DNA of 64,000 nucleotides from Pseudomonas sp. 5P_3.1_Bac2 (GCF_025465995.1 NZ_JANLNY010000027.1:1-64000), one strand, 5' to 3'. Shown: positions 51,725 through 60,646, counted from the first letter of the stretch. A program made the numbers and translations. Notes: generated by a model not told the origin, from the letters alone.

Positions 51725-54700
51725 ATGCTTAAAGGACTAAAGCGCGCGTTGAGCGCCACCGCCATTGCCCTCATTCTCTACAGCTTGTTGGGCTTTCTGA
51801 TCGTGCCGGGCATCGGCCTGCGTATCGCTAACCAACAGTTAGCCAACTACGCGGCGGTGCCAGCCAGCCTGCAACGCATCCAGTTCAACCCCTTTAGCCT
51901 TGAGCTAAGTTTGTGGGGCTTGCGCATTGGCGAGGCCGAACAAGAGCAGGTGGCTTTTGAGCGACTGTACGCCAACCTGCAAATCGACAGCGTGTGGCAG
52001 GGCCTGCTGCACTTGGCCGACGTCGAGCTGGACAAGCCGCACAGCGAAATCCTGTTTAACAAGGACGGCACGCTCAATCTCACCCAGCTGTTCAACCTGC
52101 CGCCCAGTGCGCCGGAAGATCCTAATGCGCCGCCCAGCGAGCCGTTTCCGCTGCGCATCGACCGCATCGCGCTCAGTGCCGGCAACGTGCACTTCCAGGA
52201 TTTGCGCCCTAGCGAGCCGATCGAGTTCCTCTACGACGACCTAAGCTTTGAGCTGTTCAATCTCAGCACCCTGCCCGACGACAACGCCGAAATGAGTCTG
52301 ATCGCCAACGGCCCGGCCGGTGGGCGGATCGATTGGAAAGGCAACCTGAGCCTGATTCCCTTTACATCCAGCGGCAGCCTGAAGGTTACCGACGGCAAAC
52401 TTAAAGCCTTCTGGCCCTATGTGCGCGACGCCGTGCCGCTGGTGTTGGAAGACGGCAGTGTGGACATAGCCAGTGACTACCAGCTCGATCTGAGCAAAGG
52501 CACCGAACTGCTGCTCAACAACGCCCAGATCAACCTGCGTAACTTCGCCATCAAGAACCCAGCCGATAAACCCCTGCTGCGCGTCGCCAGCCTGGATGTC
52601 AGCGAAACCAGCCTGGACCTGGCCAAACAGCAAGTGGTGATTGGCAAGGTGCGCAGCAGCCAACTGGAAACCTGGGCCGCCCGTGAGGCCGATGGCCAAC
52701 TGGATTGGCAGAAGCTGTTTGCCAGCCAGCCACCTAAAGCTAAGCCTGCTCCTGCTCCTGCTCCTGCTCCTGCACCAAGCCAGCCTGAAGCCAGCGCAGC
52801 AGTGGCCGCCACACCAGCCGCATCGCAGGCTCCGGCAAGCCCGGCAGCAACGGCAACCCCGGCGACCGATAAAGCCACCGTTGCCGACGGCAGCGCAGCC
52901 CCTGCCCCTGCCCCTGCCCCTGCCGCAGAGCCAGCCGCCGAGAGCAAGCCGTGGCAAGTGCTGCTGCGGGATGTCCAGCTGCGCGACTACAGCATCCATT
53001 TGGCCGACCGTGCGGCCGGTCCCGATGTGAAGATCGATCTGGCCCCGCTTAATCTCGACCTCAGCGACTTCGACAGCCTCGGTACCTCGCCGTTTAAACT
53101 CAAGCTCGATACCAAGGTCAACAAAACCGGCCAGCTCGGCGCCGAAGGTCAGGTGCAACTGACGCCGACCACCGCCAAACTCAAAGTACAAACCCGCGAT
53201 CTCGACCTGCGCGTGGCGCAAGATTACATCTCGCCCTTCGTCCACCTGGAGCTGCGTAGCGGCAAACTGGGCAGCGACCTGAACGTCGATCTAGCCAGCG
53301 TTGAGCCCTTGGCGTTCGGTATCACCGGTAATGCCCAGATCAACCAGTTGCACACCCTCGACACCCTGAAAGACCGTGACTTCCTCAAGTGGCATCAAGT
53401 GCTGGTCGAAGGCTTGAATTACCAGCATGAGAAAGGCCTGGCCATCAGCCAGATCAAGCTGCAACAGCCCTATGTGCGCTTCATCATCAACGAAGACCTG
53501 ACTACCAACGTCAATGACCTGCTGGTCAAAGATGAAACCAGTGCGGCGCCGAGCAAAGCTCCAGCTCCCGCTGCCAAGGCGGCGTCTTCGAGCAAGCCAC
53601 TGCCGATTCGCATTGGCGGCATCAGCATCAAAGACGGCTCGGCCAACTTTGCCGACTTCAGCCTGACGCCGAACTTCGCGACCGCCATTGGCCAACTCAA
53701 CGGCCAGATCGGCACACTGGATAATCAGAGCCCGCAGGCAGCCACGGTGTCGATTGACGGTAAGGTGGATAAGTACGCGCCGGTGACCATCAAGGGCAAG
53801 CTGACGCCTTTTGATCCGCTCAACAGCCTGGACATCGCCACCAGCTTTAAGAATGTCGAGCTGACCACCCTCACCCCCTACTCCGGTAAGTTCGCCGGCA
53901 TGCGCATCCGCAAGGGTCGCCTGAACCTCGACCTGCATTATCAAATCGAGAAAGGTCAGCTCAACGCCGAGAACAAACTGCTGCTGGAAAACCTCCAGCT
54001 CGGCGAGAAGGTCGACAGCAAAGACGCCATGGACCTGCCGATCCGTCTGGCCGTGGCTCTATTGAAAGACACCAAGGGCAATATCGAAATTGAGCTGCCG
54101 GTCAAAGGCGACCTGAACAACCCAGAGTTCAGCGTCATGCCCATCGTCTGGCAGACCATGCGCAACCTGCTGCTGCGCGCCGTGCAGGCGCCCTTCAAGT
54201 TTATCGGCGGCCTGGTCGCCGGCGGTGCGGATGTGGACCTCAGCAGCGTGCGCTTCGGCCCAGGCAGCAGCGAGCTGGACGGGCCTGCGCAAAGCACTCT
54301 GGACACCCTGGCCAGCGCCCTCAAAGAGCGTCCGAGCCTGCGTCTGGAAATCGAAGGCATGAGCGCGGTCAGCAGCGACGGCCCGCTGCTCGCGGCCGAG
54401 CGTTTGGAGCGCGAATACCAGACCACTTGGTACAAGATGCTGCAGCGCCGTGGCGATAAAGTCCCGGCCAGTGCCAGCGAGCTGGAAGTGGCCGATGGTG
54501 ACAAAGCCATTCTGCTCGAAGGCATCTACCGCAGCCGTCTGAAACAACAACCGCCAGCCGAGTGGGCGCAGCTTAAAGACGATGAACGGCGCGGCAAAAT
54601 GCGCGAGGCGATCCTGCAGTCTTGGCAAGCCAGCGACGCCCTGCTGCGCCAGCTGGGCCAAGCCCGCGCCGGACAGATCAAGAGCTATCTGGTTGAGCGT

Positions 54701-54802
54701 GGCGGCCTGGCCGACCAGCGCCTGTATCTACTCGACACCGGCAAGGCGGAGGCCGCAGCCGATGGCAGCGTAGCCACCGCCCTGCACCTGGACAGCGAGT
54801 AA
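51725..54802 (+). CDS. DUF748 (AsmA-like) envelope protein with OmpA-like tail
   Basis: 1,025 residues. An N-terminal helix (ALSATAIALILYSLLGFLIVPGIGLRIAN) anchors it in the inner membrane, followed by a long repetitive beta-rich DUF748/AsmA-like region with motifs such as RIDRIALSAGNVHFQDL and RIGGISIKDGSANFADFSLTPNF. An Ala/Pro linker (about 338-405) carries two hexanucleotide tracts. The C-terminal stretch DLSSVRFGPGSSELDGPAQSTLDTLASALKERPSLRLEIEGM resembles an OmpA/MotB peptidoglycan-binding fold. AsmA-like proteins are linked to lipid transport and outer-membrane upkeep, but this one's role is unknown. Confidence 0.85.
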   Translation: MLKGLKRALSATAIALILYSLLGFLIVPGIGLRIANQQLANYAAVPASLQRIQFNPFSLELSLWGLRIGEAEQEQVAFERLYANLQIDSVWQGLLHLADVELDKPHSEILFNKDGTLNLTQLFNLPPSAPEDPNAPPSEPFPLRIDRIALSAGNVHFQDLRPSEPIEFLYDDLSFELFNLSTLPDDNAEMSLIANGPAGGRIDWKGNLSLIPFTSSGSLKVTDGKLKAFWPYVRDAVPLVLEDGSVDIASDYQLDLSKGTELLLNNAQINLRNFAIKNPADKPLLRVASLDVSETSLDLAKQQVVIGKVRSSQLETWAAREADGQLDWQKLFASQPPKAKPAPAPAPAPAPSQPEASAAVAATPAASQAPASPAATATPATDKATVADGSAAPAPAPAPAAEPAAESKPWQVLLRDVQLRDYSIHLADRAAGPDVKIDLAPLNLDLSDFDSLGTSPFKLKLDTKVNKTGQLGAEGQVQLTPTTAKLKVQTRDLDLRVAQDYISPFVHLELRSGKLGSDLNVDLASVEPLAFGITGNAQINQLHTLDTLKDRDFLKWHQVLVEGLNYQHEKGLAISQIKLQQPYVRFIINEDLTTNVNDLLVKDETSAAPSKAPAPAAKAASSSKPLPIRIGGISIKDGSANFADFSLTPNFATAIGQLNGQIGTLDNQSPQAATVSIDGKVDKYAPVTIKGKLTPFDPLNSLDIATSFKNVELTTLTPYSGKFAGMRIRKGRLNLDLHYQIEKGQLNAENKLLLENLQLGEKVDSKDAMDLPIRLAVALLKDTKGNIEIELPVKGDLNNPEFSVMPIVWQTMRNLLLRAVQAPFKFIGGLVAGGADVDLSSVRFGPGSSELDGPAQSTLDTLASALKERPSLRLEIEGMSAVSSDGPLLAAERLEREYQTTWYKMLQRRGDKVPASASELEVADGDKAILLEGIYRSRLKQQPPAEWAQLKDDERRGKMREAILQSWQASDALLRQLGQARAGQIKSYLVERGGLADQRLYLLDTGKAEAAADGSVATALHLDSE
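52745..52924 (+). repeat. two hexanucleotide tracts coding Ala-Pro runs
   Basis: CCTGCT occurs four times in tandem (52745-52768), closing with CCTGCA (52769-52774). CCTGCC occurs four times (52901-52924). Both lie inside the DUF748 gene and encode alternating Pro-Ala. Because the unit is six bases, copy-number change would lengthen the linker without a frameshift. Confidence 0.85.
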
Positions 54803-54805
54803 GCC

Positions 54806-55105
54806 ATGCAGGCTGCACCTCTGCTAAGCCTCGGGCTGCTCGCCGCATTTAGCGCGGTAGCCCAAGCCGACAGCAGCATGCGCTGTGGCAGTCAGTTGAT
54901 CAGCCTGGGCGACCGGCGCTTCGAAGTGCAGGAAAAATGCGGCGAGCCGGTGTCCCGCGATCTCGTCGGCTACACCTTGGGCAGTTACGACCGGCGCGAA
55001 TATCAGCTTGAAGAATGGCTCTACGGCCCGGACAACGGCATGTTCAGCATCCTCACCTTCGAAGGCACGCGCTTGCGCGCCATCGAACGCCGGCGCAGCC
55101 GTTAA
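54806..55105 (+). CDS. DUF2845 periplasmic protein (first copy)
   Basis: 99 residues: a signal peptide ending AQA|D, then the DUF2845 core with two cysteines (MRCGSQLISLGDRRFEVQEKCGEPVSRDLVGY) and EWLYGPDNGMFSILTFEGTRLRAI. The paired cysteines probably form a disulphide. It starts 4 bases after the DUF748 stop and its TAA overlaps the next ATG by one base, so the three genes look like one unit. Function unknown. Confidence 0.85.
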   Translation: MQAAPLLSLGLLAAFSAVAQADSSMRCGSQLISLGDRRFEVQEKCGEPVSRDLVGYTLGSYDRREYQLEEWLYGPDNGMFSILTFEGTRLRAIERRRSR

Positions 55106-55422
55106 TGGCCGCCGTTAAATCCCAGCTGTGGCTGGTCAGCGCCCTGCTGGTGGCGTTGCCGGTCACTAGCCAAGCCTCCTCCACCTGGCGCTGCGGCAGT
55201 GCCTTGGTGAGCCTCAATGACACGGCAGGGCAAGTCGCCAACAAATGTGGCGAGCCACGTAGCCAAGAGCTGGTCGGTTATCGCGAAATCAGCGACGACT
55301 ACGGCTTTCGCCATGAGGTCGAGGTGCAGGAGTGGAGTTACGGGCCTAACAATGGCATGTACCACTACCTGCGCTTTGAGGGTAACCGCCTGGTCAAAAT
55401 CGACAGCAAGCGCGGCAACTAG
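55105..55422 (+). CDS. DUF2845 periplasmic protein (second copy)
   Basis: 105 residues with a signal peptide (MAAVKSQLWLVSALLVALPVTSQAS) and the same two-cysteine core as its upstream neighbour: WRCGSALVSLNDTAGQVANKCGEPRSQELVGY and EWSYGPNNGMYHYLRFEGNRLVKI. The shared layout marks a tandem duplication followed by divergence. It is translationally coupled by the TAATG overlap. Function unknown. Confidence 0.85.
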   Translation: MAAVKSQLWLVSALLVALPVTSQASSTWRCGSALVSLNDTAGQVANKCGEPRSQELVGYREISDDYGFRHEVEVQEWSYGPNNGMYHYLRFEGNRLVKIDSKRGN

Positions 55423-55495
55423 GCGCTGGGGGCTCCTCGCTTCGCCCCTGCTGGCTTGGGCCTTAATTCTAGAGTTCTGGCTAAGCGTTAAAAGC

Positions 55496-55520
55496 AAAAC
55501 CCCAGGCAATGGCCTGGGGC
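55496..55520 (-). terminator. terminator of the CsbD-like gene
   Basis: CCCCAGGC-AAT-GGCCTGGGG region; on the minus strand it is followed by TTTTGCTTTT. It lies 16 bp past the stop of the leftward CsbD-like gene and faces the rightward DUF2845 gene. Confidence 0.85.
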
Positions 55521-55536
55521 TTGTCAGGTGTACAGC

Positions 55537-55734
55537 CTAGAGATCCTTAGTGAAGTCGCGCAGCTCCTCTTGCACCTTCTCCTTGCTCCAGCCGTAGCGC
55601 TCTTGCAGCTTGCCGGCTAAGTATTCGCTATGGCCCTCAGCCACATTCAGATCGTCATCGGTCAAATCACCCCAGCGCTCTTTAATCCGACCGCTGATTT
55701 GCTTCCACTTGCCTTTCACAATATCGGCATTCAT
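55537..55734 (-). CDS. CsbD-family stress protein
   Basis: 65 residues matching CsbD/YjbJ: MNADIVKGKWKQISGRIKERWGDLTDDDLNVAEGHSEYLAGKLQERYG. Small, charged and mostly helical. In other bacteria such proteins rise in stationary phase or salt stress, but no biochemical activity is settled. It lies 57 bp after the BON-domain gene on the same strand, a common pairing of stress-envelope genes. Confidence 0.9.
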   Translation of the reverse strand: MNADIVKGKWKQISGRIKERWGDLTDDDLNVAEGHSEYLAGKLQERYGWSKEKVQEELRDFTKDL

Positions 55735-55791
55735 ACAGTTACCCCCTCAGCCGACGGCCAAGCGCGCAAGCGCCCAGCCGCCGGTTAAGCG

Positions 55792-56130
55792 TTAGTTAGC
55801 GGTTTTCAGCGCCTCGGCAGATACCGCCCGGACGCCTTTGATCTCTTTGGCTTTAGCGACTGCCAGATCACGCTCATCGGAGTTTTTCACCACACCCGAG
55901 AGGCTGACCACACCCTTGTTGGTTTCGACTTTGATGTCGATGCCGCTCAGTTGGCTGTCAGCCAAGAACGTCGACTTAACCTTGCTGGTGATCCAGGTAT
56001 CACTCACTGCATCTTCAGCTTTGTTCAGGGTTTCGTTAGCAGCCACGGTAGTCGGCTGGGCCAGAACAGGACCGGCCAGCAGCAGGCCCAGAGCGGTAGC
56101 GGTAAAAACCTGCTTAATGGACTTCTTCAT
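55792..56130 (-). CDS. BON-domain periplasmic protein
   Basis: 112 residues with a signal peptide (cut near LAQ) and one BON domain (about 48-110): WITSKVKSTFLADSQLSGIDIKVETNKGVVSLSGVVKNSDERDLAVAKAKEIKGVRAV. BON proteins bind phospholipid surfaces and are tied to envelope stress resistance (OsmY type). The ATG at 56130 has AGGAGG eight bases upstream and is chosen over 56148. It is upstream of the CsbD-like gene on the same strand. Confidence 0.9.
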   Translation of the reverse strand: MKKSIKQVFTATALGLLLAGPVLAQPTTVAANETLNKAEDAVSDTWITSKVKSTFLADSQLSGIDIKVETNKGVVSLSGVVKNSDERDLAVAKAKEIKGVRAVSAEALKTAN

Positions 56131-56384
56131 AGGTATTGCCTCCTGCAAATAGTGAACAAGCCACTGCTCTTATGAGCGGCAGCGCTAAAGTACTAGCGCA
56201 AGCCTTATGCCAACTCACAAAATCATTTTTAACCTATATAAATCAATAAGTTAAAAATATCCCTCAGCAGCTTTAACCGTGCAATCTGCATGTTTAGCCC
56301 TATCCGCTAAGGCATATTGCACGACACTTCAGCCTTAGCTTGGTGGCGATCAATCTGCACGCATTTACCCGCTAAAAAGGCAAA

Positions 56385-56411
56385 AAAAATGGCCCCGAAG
56401 GGCCATTTTTT
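56385..56411 (-). terminator. terminator of pnp
   Basis: Stem AAAAATGGCC-CCGAAG-GGCCATTTTTT with an eight-T run on the minus strand, about 55 bp past the pnp stop. A second stem sits between it and the stop (56428-56459). Confidence 0.9.
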
Positions 56412-56427
56412 AAGGGTGTATCAGTCT

Positions 56428-56459
56428 GTGCTAGCAAGGCCATAGGCCATTGCTAGCAC
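56428..56459 (-). other. perfect hairpin in the pnp 3' UTR
   Basis: 10-bp arms GTGCTAGCAA (56428-56437) and TTGCTAGCAC (56450-56459) around GGCC-ATA-GGCC, itself a small palindrome. It begins 8 bases past the pnp stop and precedes the true terminator. It may protect the message from 3' exonucleases. Confidence 0.7.
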
Positions 56460-56466
56460 TAGCGAC

Positions 56467-58572
56467 TTAGACGCCGGAAGCTTTCGCCGCCGCCACGTCT
56501 TTGATCGACAGCTTGATACGGCCGCGGTTGTCCACGTCCAGTACCAGTACTTCGACTTCCTGACCTTCTTTGAGAATGTCGGTGACCTTCTCTACGCGCG
56601 CATCGCTGAGCATGGAGATGTGCACCAGACCGTCTTTGCCCGGCAGGATGTTAACGAAGGCACCGAAGTCGACGATGCGCTCAACCTTACCGACGTAGAT
56701 CTTGCCGATTTCGGCCTCAGCGGTGATGCCCAGAACGCGCTGACGAGCCGCTTCTGCAGCTTCTTTGGTTTCACCGAAGATCTTGATCGAGCCGTCGTCT
56801 TCGATATCGATCGAAGCTTTGGTTTCTTCGCAGATCGCACGGATGGTGGCGCCGCCTTTACCGATAACGTCGCGGATCTTGTCCTGGTCAATCTTCATGG
56901 CGATCATGGTCGGCGCGTTAGCCGACAGTTCGCTACGGGATTGGGCGATCACTTGGTTCATCTGGCCGAGGATGTTCAGGCGCGCTTCCAGGGCTTGGCC
57001 CAGAGCGATTTCCATGATTTCTTCGGTGATGCCCTGGATCTTGATGTCCATCTGCAGCGCGGTCACACCTTTAGCGGTACCGGCTACTTTGAAGTCCATG
57101 TCGCCCAGGTGGTCTTCGTCACCCAGGATGTCGGTCAGAACGGCAAATTTCTCGCCTTCTTTAACCAGACCCATGGCGATACCGGCCACTGGCGCCTTCA
57201 TCGGCACACCAGCGTCCATCAGCGCCAGGGAAGCACCGCAGACGGAAGCCATCGACGAGGAACCGTTGGACTCGGTGATTTCCGAAACCACCCGGATGGT
57301 GTACGGGAACACGTCAGCGGCCGGCAGCATGGCCTGCACCGAACGACGCGCCAGACGGCCGTGACCGATTTCGCGACGGCCAGTGGCGCCCATACGACCA
57401 CACTCACCTACCGAGTACGGTGGGAAGTTGTAGTGCAGCATGAACGGATCTTTTTTCTCGCCTTCCAGGGTGTCCAGCAGTTGCGCGTCACGGGCAGTAC
57501 CCAGAGTGGCAACGACCAGCGCCTGAGTTTCGCCGCGGGTGAACAGTGCCGAGCCGTGGGTCTTGTCCAGAACCCCGACTTCGATGTTCAGGCCACGCAC
57601 AGTGCGGGTGTCACGACCGTCGATACGCGGCTTGCCGTTAACGATGTTCTCGCGCACGGTGCGGTATTCGATTTCGCCGAAGGCTTCTTTGACTTCAGAA
57701 GCCGTTGGTTGGCCTTCTTCACCGGACAGCTTGGCGACGACTTGCTCTTTCAGCTCGCCCAGACGCGCGTAGCGGTCTTGCTTGATGGTGATGGTGTAAG
57801 CCTGGGAGATCGCCTCGCCGAATTCGCTACGGATAGCGTTCAGCAGTGCAGTGTTCTCGGCTTTTGGCTGCCAGTCCCAAGTTGGCTTAGCGGCTTCAGC
57901 AGCCAGCTCAGTCACCGCTTGGATCACAGCTTGGAATTCGTCGTGAGCGAACAGTACCGCGCCCAGCATCTGGTCTTCGGTCAGCTCTTTAGCTTCCGAC
58001 TCAACCATCAGTACGGCGTCTTTAGTACCGGCAACCACCATGTCCAGGCTGGACGCTTGCAGTTGCTCGTAAGTTGGGTTGAGCAGGTAGCCAGTTTCCG
58101 GGTGGAAGGCTACGCGCGCAGCACCGATTGGGCCATTGAACGGGATGCCGGAGATCGCCAGGGCAGCCGAAGTACCGATCATCGCCGCGATGTCCGGATC
58201 GGTTTTCTTGCTGGTCGAGATCACGGTGCAGATGACCTGCACTTCGTTCTGGAAGCCTTCTGGGAACAGCGGACGGATCGGACGGTCGATCAGACGCGAA
58301 GTCAGGGTTTCTTTCTCGGAAGGACGGGCTTCACGCTTGAAGAAACCACCTGGAATTTTACCAGCGGCGTAGGTCTTCTCTTGGTAGTGCACCGACAGCG
58401 GGAAGAAACCTTTGCTTGGGTCAGCGGTTTTCGCGCCGGTGACAGCAACCAGTACGGTGACGTCATCGTCAACGCTTACCAGAACAGCGCCGCTGGCTTG
58501 ACGGGCGATACGGCCTGTCTCGAGGGTGACGGTCGATTGACCGAATTGAAACTTCTTGATTACCGGGTTCAC
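56467..58572 (-). CDS. pnp: polyribonucleotide nucleotidyltransferase (PNPase)
   Basis: 701 residues. Phosphorolytic 3'-5' exoribonuclease and degradosome member. Two RNase PH-like domains (about 1-220 and 310-545) are followed by a KH domain (IGKGGATIRAICEETKASIDIEDDGSIKIFG at about 563-593) and an S1 domain (GKIYVGKVERIVDFGAFVNILPGKDGLVHISML at about 620-652). The start is a GTG (MNPVIKKFQFG) with AAGGA 8-12 bases upstream; longer readings to 58707 are rejected. It follows rpsO on the same strand with a terminator hairpin between. Confidence 0.97.
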   Translation of the reverse strand: MNPVIKKFQFGQSTVTLETGRIARQASGAVLVSVDDDVTVLVAVTGAKTADPSKGFFPLSVHYQEKTYAAGKIPGGFFKREARPSEKETLTSRLIDRPIRPLFPEGFQNEVQVICTVISTSKKTDPDIAAMIGTSAALAISGIPFNGPIGAARVAFHPETGYLLNPTYEQLQASSLDMVVAGTKDAVLMVESEAKELTEDQMLGAVLFAHDEFQAVIQAVTELAAEAAKPTWDWQPKAENTALLNAIRSEFGEAISQAYTITIKQDRYARLGELKEQVVAKLSGEEGQPTASEVKEAFGEIEYRTVRENIVNGKPRIDGRDTRTVRGLNIEVGVLDKTHGSALFTRGETQALVVATLGTARDAQLLDTLEGEKKDPFMLHYNFPPYSVGECGRMGATGRREIGHGRLARRSVQAMLPAADVFPYTIRVVSEITESNGSSSMASVCGASLALMDAGVPMKAPVAGIAMGLVKEGEKFAVLTDILGDEDHLGDMDFKVAGTAKGVTALQMDIKIQGITEEIMEIALGQALEARLNILGQMNQVIAQSRSELSANAPTMIAMKIDQDKIRDVIGKGGATIRAICEETKASIDIEDDGSIKIFGETKEAAEAARQRVLGITAEAEIGKIYVGKVERIVDFGAFVNILPGKDGLVHISMLSDARVEKVTDILKEGQEVEVLVLDVDNRGRIKLSIKDVAAAKASGV

Positions 58573-58717
58573 GGTGTTTTCCTTCTCTTTGTTGCCCTTG
58601 GGGAAAGCGAGTCTTGCTCCGTCAGCTAGCGCTAGAGCGGGCGACGGGGTACTACAGAATGTGTGGGCGCTTACAGGAATCGGACCCGTTGTCGTCCAAA
58701 ACAGCAAAAGCAGAAAA

Positions 58718-58753
58718 GCAAAAGCTGGAAGCAGGGCAAGCCCACTTCCAGCT
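58718..58753 (-). terminator. attenuating terminator between rpsO and pnp
   Basis: AGCTGGAAG/CTTCCAGCT stem (58723-58731 with 58745-58753), T-rich tail on the minus strand. It lies 29 bp past the rpsO stop. In the rpsO-pnp arrangement of enterobacteria such a site lets part of the transcripts continue into pnp. Confidence 0.85.
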
Positions 58754-58781
58754 TCGGCAGTCAGCTACGCTTAAGCATTGC

Positions 58782-59051
58782 TTAGCGACGCAGACCCAGG
58801 CGACCGATCAGGGCGCTGTAACGGCTAGCGTCCTTACCCTTCAGGTAATCCAGCAGCTTACGACGCTGGTTAACCATACGGATCAGACCACGACGGCTGT
58901 GGTGATCTTTACCGTTGGCCTTGAAGTGACCTTGCAGCTTGTTGATGTTGGCGGACAGCAGTGCGATTTGCACTTCTGGGCTACCAGTGTCGCCTTCAGC
59001 TTGCTTGTAGTCGTTAACGATCTGGGCTTTTTCTTCAACGCTGAGTGCCAT
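58782..59051 (-). CDS. rpsO: 30S ribosomal protein S15
   Basis: 89 residues, the usual length. Binds 16S rRNA early in small-subunit assembly. Family blocks: EEKAQIVNDYKQAEGDTGSPEVQIALLSANINKLQGHFKANGKDHHSRRGL and RRKLLDYLKGKDASRYSALIGRLGLRR. It lies between truB and pnp, the order shared by most gammaproteobacteria. Confidence 0.98.
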   Translation of the reverse strand: MALSVEEKAQIVNDYKQAEGDTGSPEVQIALLSANINKLQGHFKANGKDHHSRRGLIRMVNQRRKLLDYLKGKDASRYSALIGRLGLRR

Positions 59052-59201
59052 GGGGCAATCCTCTCAGTTACGCAACCGCCGAGGCAGTCGCAATAGGCCG
59101 GGAATAACTTCCCGTGTTTAAAAGTGAGGAATGACCGTGCCTATTAACAGCCACCCTCGTTACCCGCAGGCAGGAGCCGAAACCCCATTGCTGCGTTACG
59201 G

Positions 59202-60119
59202 TCATGCTGACCGAATCAACCGACGTGGAGCAATTCGCCCATCGTCGCTCACTTCACCGATACCGATAAAGCGACCATTGTGATCTTGCACCCGGACCAT
59301 GCCGAACTTCGGCGCATCCGCGGCGCGTACTGGTTGGCCTTGCAACCAATAGAACGCACTGTGCTCGGAGAACTGTAGCAGGGGCCAATGCAGCAGACCG
59401 CTGTCGACCGGCTGCAAAAACTGATCAACGGCTTCGTTACCGCCCTCAGCGTGCACTCGCTCAAGCTCTTCAAGCGTTACCGTGCGGCTTAGATCAAAAG
59501 GCCCGGCTTTAGTTCGGCGCAGCTCTGCCACATGGGCGCCGCAGCCTAACAACTCGCCAATATCCTCAACCAGAGTGCGGATATAGGTGCCTTTACTGCA
59601 ATCTACCGCCAAACGTGCTTGATCAGCCGAGCTGTCTAACAGTTCTAGGCGCGCAATAGTAACAGAACGCGGCTCGCGCTCCACTACTTCACCGGCACGG
59701 GCCAGCTTATAAAGCGGTTGCCCGTCACGTTTCAGCGCCGAGTACATCGGCGGCACCTGGCTGATAGCACCGCGAAACTGCGGCAATACCGCCTCAATAT
59801 CAGCCGCGCCAACCTGCACCGGGCGCTCTTGCAGCACCTCCCCTTCGGCATCCGCGGTGGTGGTAGTCACCCCCAGCTGCATCAGGGTTTCGTAGCCCTT
59901 GTCGGCATCGAGCAGGTACTGGGAAAACTTGGTGGCTTCACCGAAACACAATGGCAGTACGCCAGTGGCCAGGGGATCAAGGCTGCCGGTGTGGCCGGCC
60001 TTTTCCGCATTGAGCAACCAGCGGACTTTCTGCAACGCCGCGTTGGAGCTAAAGCCCCGGGGCTTATCCAGCAGGATGATGCCATCGACGCTGCGACGAA
60101 TACGTTTAACCTGGGCCAC
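59202..60119 (-). CDS. truB: tRNA pseudouridine(55) synthase
   Basis: 305 residues. Makes the TPsiC-loop pseudouridine 55. The catalytic aspartate is D48 in HTGSLDPLATGVLPLCFGEATK; the KGYETLMQLG, KGTYIRTLVEDIG and C-terminal PUA-like tail are present. Its ATG lies 4 bases after the rbfA stop, so the two are coupled. Confidence 0.97.
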   Translation of the reverse strand: MAQVKRIRRSVDGIILLDKPRGFSSNAALQKVRWLLNAEKAGHTGSLDPLATGVLPLCFGEATKFSQYLLDADKGYETLMQLGVTTTTADAEGEVLQERPVQVGAADIEAVLPQFRGAISQVPPMYSALKRDGQPLYKLARAGEVVEREPRSVTIARLELLDSSADQARLAVDCSKGTYIRTLVEDIGELLGCGAHVAELRRTKAGPFDLSRTVTLEELERVHAEGGNEAVDQFLQPVDSGLLHWPLLQFSEHSAFYWLQGQPVRAADAPKFGMVRVQDHNGRFIGIGEVSDDGRIAPRRLIRSA

Positions 60120-60123
60120 GCGC

Positions 60124-60537
60124 TTACTCCTCGCCCTCGGTTTTATCGGCAGGTGCTTCGTGCTGACGGTCTTGGCTGACCGCCCGCTCGATCAATGCCG
60201 ACAGCTGCGCACCGCGCACCACGCTCTCGTCGTAGTGGAAGCGCAGGTTCGGCACACTACGCAGTTTCATCGCGCGGCCCAACTGCATACGCAAGAAGCC
60301 GGAGGCATCGTTAAGCACTTTGAGGCTCTGCGCCACGCTGTCCACGCCCTCTTCGGGCTCAGCGCCCATAAAGGTGACGAACACCTTGGCGTGGCTGGAA
60401 TCGCGACTGACATCCACCGCCGTCACAGTGACCAAGCCACCGAGACGCGGATCTTTGACTTCCATCCGGATCAACTGCGCCAGTTCGCGCTGTATCTGGT
60501 CGCCGATGCGCTGCGCCCGGCTGAATTCTTTGGCCAT
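60124..60537 (-). CDS. rbfA: 30S ribosome-binding factor A
   Basis: 137 residues. Late 30S maturation factor with a KH-like fold: EFSRAQRIGDQIQRELAQLIRMEVKDPRLGGLVTVTAVDVSRDSSHAKVFVTF, then LRMQLGRAMKLRSVPNLRFHYDES. An extended acidic C-terminal tail is normal for pseudomonads. It lies 110 bp after infB. Confidence 0.96.
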   Translation of the reverse strand: MAKEFSRAQRIGDQIQRELAQLIRMEVKDPRLGGLVTVTAVDVSRDSSHAKVFVTFMGAEPEEGVDSVAQSLKVLNDASGFLRMQLGRAMKLRSVPNLRFHYDESVVRGAQLSALIERAVSQDRQHEAPADKTEGEE

Positions 60538-60596
60538 TTTGACTTACCTTCACTCGTCACGCCGCCAACACAAGCAGCGGACCTAAAAGCGGCAAA

Positions 60597-60626
60597 CGCC
60601 CGGCCGCGCAAAAGCGGGGCCGGGCG
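60597..60626 (-). terminator. hairpin between infB and rbfA
   Basis: CGCCCGGCC/GGCCGGGCG stem around a 12-base loop, starting 21 bp past the infB stop, with only a partial T-run on the minus strand. It may act as a weak attenuator rather than a full stop. Confidence 0.65.
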
Positions 60627-60646
60627 CTGCATAGAGCAACTCGAGC

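Noticed and set aside
52745..52924. CRISPR or other direct-repeat array
   Set aside because: The repeats are in-frame six-base tracts inside a coding region, without spacers.
56620..58629. 669-codon plus-strand frame opposite pnp
   Set aside because: Antisense shadow of pnp; composition is an artefact of the opposite codon use and no protein family is recognisable.
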